Origin: Setaria digitata
Lineage: Eukaryota > Nematoda > Chromadorea > Rhabditida > Setariidae
DNA: 36,982 nucleotides
Assembly: GCA_003640385.1 (NCBI GenBank)
Contig: RCAB01000571.1
Coordinates: forward strand, 1 to 36,982
Reading direction: 5' to 3'
The notes beneath the pieces were generated by a model. It ran no database searches and had not been told where the DNA came from. It saw only the letters and a program-made list of their open reading frames with translations. The first letter of the stretch is position 1. Each line of letters opens with the position of its first letter. This document shows positions 1-9,151 of this stretch, piece after piece. The translations under genes and the position numbers were made by a program.

Positions 1-11
1 ATAAATAATAT

Positions 12-98
12 ATATATGAATAATATATAATGTGATTATTCATATATATATATATATATATATTATTTATATATACATATATATATATGAATAATCAC
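12..98. repeat. AT-rich inverted repeat
   Basis: GTGATTATTC followed by (AT)6 at 32-53 is the exact reverse complement of (AT)6 followed by GAATAATCAC at 77-98, giving a 22-bp perfect stem around a 23-nt AT loop. A third GAATAAT at 18-24 also pairs with ATTATTC at 35-41. The element could form a cruciform. No coding capacity or target-site duplication is visible. Confidence 0.8.
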
Positions 99-1345
99 TC
101 CTACTTATATATAAATTATATATATAAATGCATAATTTTTAAATAGGAAGGAAAGTTTTGTTATCATGATTGAATTAAAATATTACATTTATCAGTCCAC
201 CATTATGGTCGTAAAACAGCGAAAAGGGAACTCATAAAAATATTTATCAGCTCTATAACTAAGTTTAATCGCTATCAATCAAATTAGCTGCTCAAATATA
301 TAGAATATTTGTGATCATTATCAGTTGTACTGTTCCACAATCTTTTAATATACAAATATTTGGCAAAAATAAAGGATCCAGAAGTGGATTGCTTCTTTTG
401 CAACTATTTAGTAGTTTGTAAGGAGGAAGTGACGATGCTATTGGTATTTTAATAAGTTTATACTTAGTTTAGGCTTTTATGAAACTTGAATACTTTTTTC
501 ACAGTTAAAAAAAAGTGATTCTAATGAGCAAAAAAGAAAAAAGAAGAAAAACAGGTGGAAAAACGTTTGCTGAAATGAAAGAATCTTTGACACTAATTAA
601 TTTAATGATCTCATCAAGACAAGCAGTGGACAGATTAAAAGACAGACGGTGATGGAGTGAATCAAATCGTTTATCATGAGAAAGTGAATAGTTACAAATA
701 AAATAAAGGTGTTATTATCGAAATAATCAGGAGTTGGTGATGATATTTAATTAAAATTATTCCAAAATTATTTCGACATGTTCAACTGCTAAAACTTCAC
801 ATTGTATATACATACAAAGGAATGCATTGTTTCTTTCCATGCATATACGGAATAAGTATCTGCTTGAAACAAATATTTATCAGAACTATTCATTAGTTCT
901 ATTTCATTCATTCTTTTTCTGCGTTTTGTTCTCAATGATTAATTTATGAAAAGCGATATCTAAAGTCGTGTTGTGATTTTCATTGTTTCAATTTCACACC
1001 CATTAATTAAAACTAAATTAACTATTGCAATACGTTATCCGTTACACATACTCCATCCTATCATTTATAAAATAGTCATAAATCTTTTTAACACAAAATA
1101 AACAGAACTGACGAAGCATACATTCCGACAAACTTGGTGCGAGGTATTAGAAGAATAGGCAGGCAAAATATACTGATCAAATTTAAACATTTTTTCAATC
1201 GACCACTTCTTTTATCGCCAACAATAAATGTCATACATTTATGGGCATAAGCTTATGTAGTAATTAGGTAAGAAAAAAGTAAGGAAATATTTAAAAGCTT
1301 AATTTAACTTTATTTTTATGCATGTATGTTTGGCATCTTTGCAAG

Positions 1346-1396
1346 TGATGGATAATTGATGGATAATTTTTTTTTTTTTTGGACTGATGGATAATT
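1346..1396 (+). promoter_or_regulatory. Three copies of TGATGGATAATT (PBC/Hox-like site)
   Basis: TGATGGATAATT occurs at 1346-1357, 1357-1368 and 1385-1396; the last two are separated by a T-tract. TGATNNAT is the known composite site for PBC (extradenticle/CEH-20 class) plus Hox homeodomains. The position in the first intron of a T-box gene makes an enhancer role conceivable, but this is inferred from motif match alone. Confidence 0.35.
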
Positions 1397-3860
1397 TTTA
1401 AGAAACCAGTGCTTTCCTTTTTCCGAGCGACTGAAATTAATATTTAAACATATTTACACGTAAAATTCAAAGGCCTATTTAGTTTCTCGGCCTGCTTCAA
1501 ATAATTCATTATACCTATCACAAGACCTGAAGCAGCGAAAAAAATTCTTTAACAGTAAATAGTACCAAGCAAGCTGAACATCTCAAGAAAGTTAATAAGT
1601 GAAGAATTATTGCATTTTGAGTAATTATCTGTGAAAATTTAGTTCATGGTCAAATTTACCATATATTTCAATTGAGAATTTTTTGATTTCTTTTTCCTCT
1701 AATTTACCGGAACAACATAATTATCATTTCCGTGAATGAACCAATCCGGCAATTCATCAAAACTGCAAGGAAATTAATTACATGTTTCAAACAGTCTTTG
1801 AGAAATCAGTTAATTTACCGGAAAATCTAACTTGAACGCAAATATTTAAAAATGGGAGACAATTCAAATAATTTTCTCAATCTGCATATACTATGGTAAA
1901 GTATATTTCCTGCTGCTGATTCGTATAAACAGCCTATTTGTTATCTAATTACGTAATTACATAAGTAACTTCAGTCCATTTCGTAATTTGATCAGCTTTT
2001 TTATCTTCAATGAAAGAATAGATAATCTGAGCATTTGGAAATTACAAATTCCAAAGATTGTTAAATAAGTAATGCAAAGAAATAATGAAAATGAAAAAGA
2101 AATAAAGTAATGATATGCATATAGGAAAATGATGAATGTAAAAAAAATGTCAAACAAATAGTAAAAAAGTTGAAGAAAAATTTAAAAAAGAGAAATGAGT
2201 TTGGAAAAAAGATAAAATCCAAATATATACACTAAATATCAAAAAATGTTAGACAAATAATGAAAGGAAATATAAAGAAATTGAAAACGAAAAAAATAAA
2301 GTGAAATGAACAGTAAATTAAAAAATAAATTGCATTTACATTTATTAACTCGTTATTTGCTGAATAATGAAGTAATGTGGTAAGAAATATTTCTGTGTTA
2401 TTAATATTTCTCCTGCAAATTTCTTTCCTTTGTTTCATTGCTTAGAATCCAAAAAAAAAAAAATGAAAAAAAAAAACAGAACCTTTTCCTAAATTTTATG
2501 AACACAAAAACAAAAAAGCCAAAAGCCAAGGACAAAAAATGTGCCATTGGGACTATTTCGAATTTCTTCAATTTATACCAATTTCAAACATATGTTGTCT
2601 TTATTGTCATTCATTTACGCATTGCATTGTCTTCAGCACTAAATGCGCCTGTCGATCGATCTGCTTCTTATTTGGTATTTAGATTGAAAAAAATTTCAAA
2701 ACGAGAGAATAAAATCTTTGCTTGAATTTTCAATCAAAGAGAAACTCCATTCAGCTATTCATATCGATTAAAAATTTCTAAATTAACATGTCTTTTCTCA
2801 TTTATCAGACAATCTTTCTTTGTCATAAATACTGGCGAAAAAAATATACACAAATATTGATTATAAAAATAATAATGAATATTTATATTACTGTAAAAAA
2901 TAATTGTGAGTAACGATAATTACTCGAAGTAATTCTTATTAGCAGCCATATTTTCCTTTTATCGAAAAGTATCTACTTTTCGGTACACTTTCACAATAGA
3001 TGTGTTAATGAGGTAGCATTACAAGCTAGAATGTATCTTATAAGCAATCATAAAAACAGTGGACCATTTGGCTCAATTGAAGACAATTGTGCTCATTACA
3101 AGGACAATTCAGCTTGCGATTAGTTTTCATCTCATAAGGAAAAGTAAGTACGAACATGAGAAATGACTGCGACCAGTGAATTAATTAACAGTTTTGACAC
3201 AGGAAAATTCAAAAGTTGGAGCTGCCTTACTCGGTACTTAATGGAAAAAATAAGCAAAGAAGTATATATTTTAAGTTTCGGAGTGCAAAAAAGTGGGAGT
3301 AATGAAATATTCCAGAAATGATCGAAGAAAGAAAGATGTAAAATGAAGATGAAGAACTTCCGTAAAGGTAGTGATGTCATTGAAGTTTAGAGCAAGGTAA
3401 ACATATGTAAGTTTAAGATTAATGAGATACGGTAGATATGCCTGAAGGTGATGTATGAGCATAGGAGAAAGAGAATAGAACAGCGTCACAGAAATTAATG
3501 ATAATGATTCGGTTACCTTGGCAAGACATGAGGCGGTCAGTGATTATTTAAGTATTAGAATAATAAATGGTAACAGCTATCTGCAGTCCAAAAGAGGTCC
3601 TTGTGAAAACTTTTACATTGAAGCATATTTGATGGGATTTGAAAATTTTCGATATTACTTAACTTCTGATATTAGCAATGATTAAGTAAGGCTTCCAAGG
3701 AAAATTGCGGTTCAGATGGCGTAGTTCACTGACGACATATTAACGATATAATTATAAATTACAATGGAACAAAAAGTGTTTCCGAATATATATTTTAATT
3801 TTAAAAGAGAAAAGAAATCCAAGTGTAAAGAAAAAAAAAATGAAAAGAAAGAATTTGCAC

Positions 3861-4141
3861 CTTCCACTTTTGGTAATAACCATTTCAGTACCACAATTAC
3901 AGAATTGATCCCAGAGATTTTTATCATCCAACTCCACTTTTGGATCGTCAACTACACCGTCATCATCCGTAGTTCGGGTACCCGTTGATGGTATTGATGG
4001 TGTAAATTCTGTTATTTCGGTTGGTAACCGAGGGAAAAAGCCTGTTGGACCAGGCAAAGATGGGAATGGTGCTGGCTGCAAATAAGGTGGTAGCAAGGCC
4101 AATTCAGGCCTTGCCAAGAAGGGATTAAATGCCATGAGCAT
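3861..4141 (-). CDS. tbx-2: Tbx2/3-subfamily T-box transcription factor, first coding exon (partial)
   Basis: The exon encodes 93 codons plus two bases. The product starts MLMAFNPF, like the MAYHPF start of Tbx2/3 proteins. A Pro-rich stretch follows, then an acidic DDPKVELDD segment, then the beginning of the DNA-binding domain, [17 protein letters not shown]. That last stretch is the diagnostic start of a T-box (residues about 75-93). The exon stops inside the next Arg codon at donor G|GTGCAA, so the remaining T-box and the repressor C-terminus lie outside the window. Tbx2/3 proteins are nuclear repressors that bind AGGTGTGA-type sites; in Caenorhabditis tbx-2 acts in pharyngeal muscle and neuron fate. 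The start is either ATG 4141 or ATG 4135; no ATG precedes them before the acceptor-like AG at 4185-4184. CN replaces the usual HK/HQ before CGTEM. Confidence 0.9.
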
Positions 4142-4185
4142 ACGGTAAGAGGGTATTAGCACATTGCTAGGACTATCTTCCAACT
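4142..4185 (-). other. Leader and splice acceptor before tbx-2 coding start
   Basis: On the minus strand an AT-repeat ends in TATATATAG (AG at 4185-4184), directly followed by an open frame that has no ATG until 4141. This could be a trans-splice site giving a leader of about 42 nt, or the acceptor of an upstream 5' exon. The (AT)n tract in place of a T-rich one makes it a weak acceptor. Confidence 0.4.
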
Positions 4186-4690
4186 ATATATATAATATAT
4201 ATATATATATCTAGACTTTTTTTGGCAAATATTGTCAGCACAATAACAGTAATTAGTAAGAACAGCTCGCTTGATAAATAATGCTGGCAAAGTGAGCAGC
4301 AACAACAACACTAATAATAATGAACGTCTTTGATCAGTTCAGCAAGTGATTAACAGATAAGCGCAACTGTTGATGATAGTACCACATAACAACCATTCAG
4401 CTATATCCGCCAATTGCTGAATCTCTCTTCTGAGGCCTGTAAACAAGTGTCTGTATTTGTGAAATACTGGGAATCTTTGTATCAACAAACAACCTAACCT
4501 AGAACCTAGGAGCAGGAAGTAATATGTGACTTGACATACCGTACTAGCAGCACCACAATTAGTAAAAAGCAAACAATTCAACGTAGAAGACTTCTAAAAA
4601 TACAGTACAGTTAAGGGATATCCGTTACTGTGAAACAGAGTGGTGATGAGGATGTTAATTGTGGTTAATTAGTAGTGGACAGATGGATAA

Positions 4691-4802
4691 CACGCAGACA
4701 GACAGCTTTCGATGGAGCGGTAGCAAGGACAACTGACGAAATTGACACCTTTGGAAGTTGTGTTTACTGCCCTCTGGATGTGTCTGTCTGTCTCTCTGCG
4801 TG
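4691..4802. repeat. Imperfect inverted repeat with CAGA/TCTG arms
   Basis: CACGCAGACAGACAG at 4691-4705 pairs with CTGTCTGTCT-CTCT-GCGTG at 4784-4802, with a 4-nt bulge in the right arm. The loop is about 78 nt. The repeat lies in the likely tbx-2 leader/promoter, so if transcribed it would form a hairpin in the 5' RNA. Confidence 0.6.
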
Positions 4803-4839
4803 ACTGAAGTTTGTTGTGTGGATGGTAGCGTTTGGATAG

Positions 4840-4855
4840 ATTTGCATCTCATTGG
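4840..4855 (-). promoter_or_regulatory. CCAAT box adjacent to a POU octamer
   Basis: Read on the minus strand the sequence is CAGCCAATGAGATGCAAAT. CAGCCAATGAG fits the NF-Y consensus (CCAAT at 4855-4851), and ATGCAAAT (4847-4840) is the exact octamer bound by POU-homeodomain factors. The sites are 3 bp apart, about 700 bp upstream of the tbx-2 start and on its coding strand. Confidence 0.5.
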
Positions 4856-5040
4856 CTGATTGCTTGGCGAGAGAGGTGGAGTTTGAGAAGGTGCGGATGG
4901 GAGGGAGTTGCGAGCAGCGGAGAAGTGCGACACAACAGTGCGAGGTGTGGAAGGCGGAGGAGGGACTGGGGCGGGAGCTCGCTGAGGTATAACGCGCTGC
5001 TTGCCTACAGAACAGGCGGTACCACAAGAGCCCACACCCC

Positions 5041-5412
5041 CAAGATCACTGCTACCATCACGCTGCTACCATCTCCACGCGATCGCTACAAGTGCCACGT
5101 CATTACCACCGCTGTTACCATTGTTACCATTATCATTGTTATTACAACCATTGTTACCACTTCTGTTATCATCTTACTACCATTCCATTATCGCTACTGC
5201 CACATCGTAGTCCTCAGCACATCGCCATCATTACCATCAACATTATCACTACCACCAGCACCGCCAACAGCACCACTAGCACACTATTCTCCGGCACTAA
5301 CACTGTGATCGCTACTACTATTATCATCATCATCGTCGCCGCCTTATCAGCATCTTTGTCACTATCACTACCGACATTATCATCAACACTACCGCGATTA
5401 TCATCATTGCCA
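5041..5412. repeat. Degenerate trinucleotide/TTACCA-type low-complexity tract
   Basis: The plus strand is built from variants of ATC, ACC, ATT and GCC triplets (TTACCATTGTTACCATTATC style), with almost no G until the far end. Open frames appear on both strands because of the three-base periodicity. They encode only Thr/Ile/Leu/Ser/Pro-rich or Asp/Ser-rich low-complexity peptides, so I do not call a gene. A smaller tract of the same type lies at 10221-10275 in the HGH1 intron. Confidence 0.65.
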
Positions 5413-6802
5413 CTTTATTTCTACTTATTCCGTATCACTGACTGATTGCTTATAAATGCTGTGATTTTTCATCACTTAGTACTTACTTCCTTTTCTTTTT
5501 TCTGAAAAGTGCAAAATTAAAAATGTGGAATTTTGTTTTCTAATTAATTAGTGGTAGGCATCACTTAATTTGTCTCATAAAGTTATGTAGCATTAAAAGA
5601 TGGCCTTTAGTTTGTCATAAAATTTACGCAACCTTCAAATATGCCAGTCATTCGTTATGTTTTAGATGGATAGATGAGTGAATATATCGCTGTGACATTT
5701 ATGGGATACGGTACTAATCTACTACAACTGCACTTCCAGAAGGGATTTCGGAACTTTGCTTTCAGACAGAAATGATTAAAGTAATCCAGCGTAAGTGACG
5801 TCTAAAAGTTTGGCAGAGTTAGCTTTTGGAACCAAATATGTCTTGTTGCAACATGATAATTTGAATGCTTGCAAAGTAGCTGAAGTAGAAGGAAAACGAC
5901 CTCTTGGCGAGCTTTGTTCTTGCAATATAGCCTTATGTGCTTGCTCATACGTCAATGAACCGAAATAAAGACGTAGGGAGCTCTCTTCTTAGCAGTGGAA
6001 CACTTGACGTAACTGACGTTTACGAGTTTCTAGATAACTGTTGCCTTGATTAGACACAACTTGAGCAAGATCGATTGAAATCATCGACATCACAGCAGTA
6101 TATTTTTAGCATACGATAATGGCATCTTTAGTATAGTAACCGTATATGGTGCCGTAACTGTAAATGTCATTTCATTGATATTCACTTATCCTTCTACCAG
6201 AGGAAATTTACATTTTGGAACTGCTTTCTATGATTGTAGTATAATAGGAGAGAATCGATCAAATATTCGGAAAAGTACGGTCCATTTAGCATTTACTACG
6301 ATCATATTCACCACGATCATATGCTTAGAACTATTTCTATTCCATGATAATTAAAATTAAATAATTAATGTGTGAAGTAATTTACACAACATGCGTTAGA
6401 TAAAATGATGATAAATATTTGAAATGTTTGTCAGACCGTATTTATTGCAAACATATATTTATTATCGAAGTAATAAACTGCTCATATATTCAGTTAAATT
6501 ATAGATAAATTTAGGTAGTGAGCTGTTCACATATTTCTCAGCAGATTCCATCAATATCATCCTTTAATCGGTTGAAATCCTTTAAAATTCCAATGTCATT
6601 TTATCGATACATTTCCCGATCCATGAGCTATTCTAATCTCTAACAGTAACATTCCTATACTTTTTCTTCGTCTAATCATGATAACTGATATGAGCGAAAT
6701 CGGTTAATCCTACAAAATCAAAAGTTTTTCATTCAGTTAAAAATCAAACGAATTCATCATCTGTATGTGCCAAGACTCCTTTGAAAGCGTATTTTCTTCA
6801 GC

Positions 6803-6822
6803 AAAAAAAAAAAAAAAAAAAA
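6803..6822 (+). repeat. A20 homopolymer
   Basis: Twenty consecutive A residues follow CAGC and precede TTTTCTC. No adjacent gene-derived sequence or target-site duplication was seen that would mark a retrocopy. Confidence 0.9.
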
Positions 6823-7330
6823 TTTTCTCAACCTTCGAAATTTACGTATTACAAAGATTTTTTCCCTTCCGCTGAAAAAAGCGTTTAAAAAGTTGTTTTA
6901 CACATACACACATACAAGAAATTGCCATCAGCACTTTAATGCCACAATATGTTGACAGCTGTCTGCAGTTAACATGACCACTTTTCGACTAAGTACCTAA
7001 AATATAGGTAGTCAAGGAATTATCTGAAAAATATCACATTTCTTTTTCCTTTTCCTCTTCCCTCTTTCACTTCATTTTCTTCTTTTCTGCAATCAAATTA
7101 ATAAACCCCGCTTCTAGATTATCACCATTAAAATAATCCTATAATATTCACCCACCCATGGTAATTGGTAGATTATTGTGTTGAAGGAAACTCTTCAAAC
7201 TTTAAATAGGTGCGAATGAATGCACACAGCGCTATAAAATGGACTTCCTTTTTCCTCATATTCGTTTTGTAGCGTTTCAACTTTTAAATATTTGCTTATT
7301 TTGTTAATTTCAATCATCAAAGCGTATGCA

Positions 7331-7367
7331 TGTATATATGTATGTATGTGTTGTGTGTGTGTGTGTA
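7331..7367 (+). repeat. TGTA/TG microsatellite
   Basis: TGTATATATGTATGTATGTG runs into a GT-dinucleotide tract, then TATTG. A 68-codon open frame through it (7330-7536) encodes repeat-derived Tyr/Cys/Val sequence and is not taken as a gene. Confidence 0.85.
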
Positions 7368-7672
7368 TTGTATTTTGTTGATAATTAATAGAATCATAAA
7401 AAAAGACATATGCACCCAGTACTTGAAATTCTTATCAGGTAACTATGTAAGCATCACATTCCATTTCAGTATAAATTTATTGTTTGGAAAATTATTTCGC
7501 AAAAAAAATCAAATATCGCCAGGAATAACTCAGTAAAAATATTTATGTATTCACTATTGTTATTTAATTCTAAATATTTTGGATCTCTTTGTTATTGATT
7601 CCTACTATCCAAAACACTTTTATTACTTATTCAACAAGGTAAAAAACAACTCTTCCAACAAAGTGATGTGGA

Positions 7673-7984
7673 ATGAATAAATATAACTTACTTGCTCGCT
7701 TCAGTTCGACTCATTCATCATCATTAACAAACTCAATTTTATTGACACAACACCGAAACTTCTGTCAAAATGTAACACACTGTCCGGTCGATTGGTACGA
7801 CCGAATTAGAAGATCTGATTTAATTGCGACATATTTCTGGCGTGACAAGTTTTTAACACCATATGGTGAAGATGGTTGTCGAATCGGATGCCGTAAGTAA
7901 AGATAATAGATGTTTAAATGTCAACATGGCAAACTTTTTTTAGAGAGAAGGAGACAGAGAAGGAATAGGAGGAAGAGAAGATAA
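7673..7984 (+). CDS. Tentative small two-exon gene, unknown product
   Basis: From ATG 7673 an open frame of 73 codons runs to 7892 and meets a perfect donor, C|GTAAGTAAAG. If unspliced it stops two codons later (TAA 7898-7900). A 51-nt intron (7893-7943) ending TTTTTTAG would join a second exon 7944-7984, phase-compatible, that encodes a very Arg-rich tail and a stop. The N-terminus has no acidic residue for about 40 positions and is Ser/Arg-rich, resembling a mitochondrial presequence. The middle has Cys pairs (FCQNVTHC; GCRIGC) and W/Y-rich sequence. An acceptor-like CGCTTCAG ending at 7704 means 7705-7892 could instead be an internal exon. It converges on the 3' end of HGH1. No family is recognised. 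Confidence 0.3.
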
Positions 7985-8785
7985 GGAAGGAAGGAGTAAA
8001 AATTTTTTCTGTTAATTCAAATTTGTTAAATTTTCGGAGAGATATGTTAGACAGCTTTTGAACCACTTCAATAATATATTGTTGACGGATATCATGGTAT
8101 GTATGTGAATAGCACTCACTGAAAGCAAAGCACTGTAAGTGAAAAATTGAGCAATCATATGAAAATTGTTTACTTGATCAAGATTTGTGGTAGATAAGGC
8201 CTGTAAAAGGATGACATATAACACCTAATCATCCATATGATGAGTCTTCACTGGACCAAGAATGGGAAAATAAGGACGAAGAAATGACGGGAACGACAAA
8301 CATTGAACATAGAGGGAATGAGAAGTAGCCCGAATACAATTTCATTGTAATTCAAATTATTTAAGCCAAATTAGATTGTCCAATTTTGAGCCTCGATACA
8401 ACCACTAATAGAGGTTGAAAATATTTTGAATATAAAACGAATTCATGAAGTAGGGAACTATCTAAGCATTAAAATAACCCAATTCAACAGCTTTCGTCTC
8501 CTTAAACAAGTAAGGTTAAAAAACGGTCCAACGACTTACAGAAACATGAAAATTGCATTCATCTTGCACTAAAAATACAACTAGCCTCATACTCAACCTA
8601 TAACTTTACATCTATTAAAAAAGGACAAAAATCAATAAAGACAGGTCATTATGGTACCTAGCAACCTTAACATAAAGACTAAAACAACTTCAATTTCCTT
8701 GTCAAGATGAAAATATGATGAATGGAAAGGTGTAAGGTGAGCTAGGTGAGCTCCGTTTAACACTCAACTAAAGCTTTCCTGGCTT

Positions 8786-9151
8786 TCAGTCTTCAATGAG
8801 TATACCGATAACAGCATGCAAAGTCGAACAGTTCTTCCCATCGATATATGTTAAATTCTCAGTTTCACCTAAACATTTCACATCTGCTGCACCCATTTCC
8901 TGTGCATCGTAAACTGCCGAGTCCATCTGCACATGCTGCCCAGTAGAATAGGAACGGTTATCTGTGATATGGTGCTCATTAATCGGTGCCACTGATGGTG
9001 CTACCTGTGAGTTTCGCCTTTTCTTCCCTGCAGACAGTGATAATGACGACGACAATGATGCTGAGGCAGATGAAGCTCGATCGAATTCTCGTAATAACGC
9101 GTAAATCCCTTTGATACGTAGTGTTTCTCTACCGAATTCACTTCCGCACAA
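8786..9151 (-). CDS. HGH1: HGH1 exon 6 (residues 276-396, stop)
   Basis: It follows acceptor CTTTGTTGCAG in phase 0 and ends at TGA 8788-8786. LCGSEFGRETLRIKGIYALL is conserved. Residues about 299-375 are a Ser/Ala-rich then polar insert (ASASLSSSLSLSAG, GKKRRNSQVAPSV). The final CSTLHAVIGILIED resembles the family's last helix (CEKLIQVLIGDE), after which vertebrate proteins continue for several dozen residues but this one stops. Confidence 0.88.
   Translation of the reverse strand: MCGSEFGRETLRIKGIYALLREFDRASSASASLSSSLSLSAGKKRRNSQVAPSVAPINEHHITDNRSYSTGQHVQMDSAVYDAQEMGAADVKCLGETENLTYIDGKNCSTLHAVIGILIED

Larger units (their letters stand above)
1..3860 (-). other. tbx-2: First coding intron of the tbx-2-like gene, open at the left edge
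   Basis: The T-box exon ends at 3861 with a GT donor (3860-3859, GTGCAA). I read the minus strand from there to base 1 for the next T-box exon, which should begin with R-M/I-F-P, and found no match. The intron is therefore at least 3.86 kb. The DNA is strongly AT-rich. It contains an AT-rich inverted repeat at the very edge, three TGATGGATAATT copies at 1346-1396, and a 13-bp direct repeat TAATTTACCGGAA at 1700-1712 and 1811-1823. Open frames at 3132-3489 overlap each other in a purine-rich stretch and look like chance. Confidence 0.7.
4655..5040 (-). promoter_or_regulatory. GC-rich putative promoter/5' region of tbx-2
   Basis: Between about 4850 and 5040 base composition switches from AT-rich to clearly GC-rich with many CpG. 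It contains a GC box (GGGGCGGGAG, 4968-4977, plus strand), an inverted CCAAT box, a POU octamer, and GGTGTGG motifs facing each other (4944-4950 plus; 5038-5032 minus). It starts about 0.5 kb upstream of the tbx-2 coding exon. Long open frames on both strands here reflect GC content and lack a recognisable domain. Promoter status is inferred from composition, motifs and position. Confidence 0.45.
5446..7672. other. Intergenic region between the tbx-2 upstream area and HGH1
   Basis: This stretch is mostly AT-rich with no confident gene. The segment 5700-6060 is richer in GC and holds a 70-codon open frame on the minus strand (5988-5779, stop 5778-5776) and a 57-codon open frame on the plus strand over the same bases. 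An A20 run lies at 6803-6822. Nothing supportable was seen in 6100-7325. Confidence 0.5.

Noticed and set aside
1..130. Telomere or satellite array
   Set aside because: No TTAGGC repeats and no long tandem unit, only AT dinucleotides.
3132..3489. Overlapping minus-strand ORFs of 82 and 72 codons in the tbx-2 intron
   Set aside because: They share bases in different frames of a purine-rich stretch, have hydrophobic AT-driven composition, and do not match any T-box segment.
4655..5035. 126-codon Pro/Ser-rich minus-strand ORF
   Set aside because: Same GC-rich block; no ATG-proximal signals, no domain, and overlapping frames of similar length.
4832..5308. 158-codon plus-strand ORF beginning MDRFASHWLIAW
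   Set aside because: It runs through the GC-rich promoter-like block and then the triplet tract. Its composition follows these two sequence types, both strands are open, and no domain is visible.
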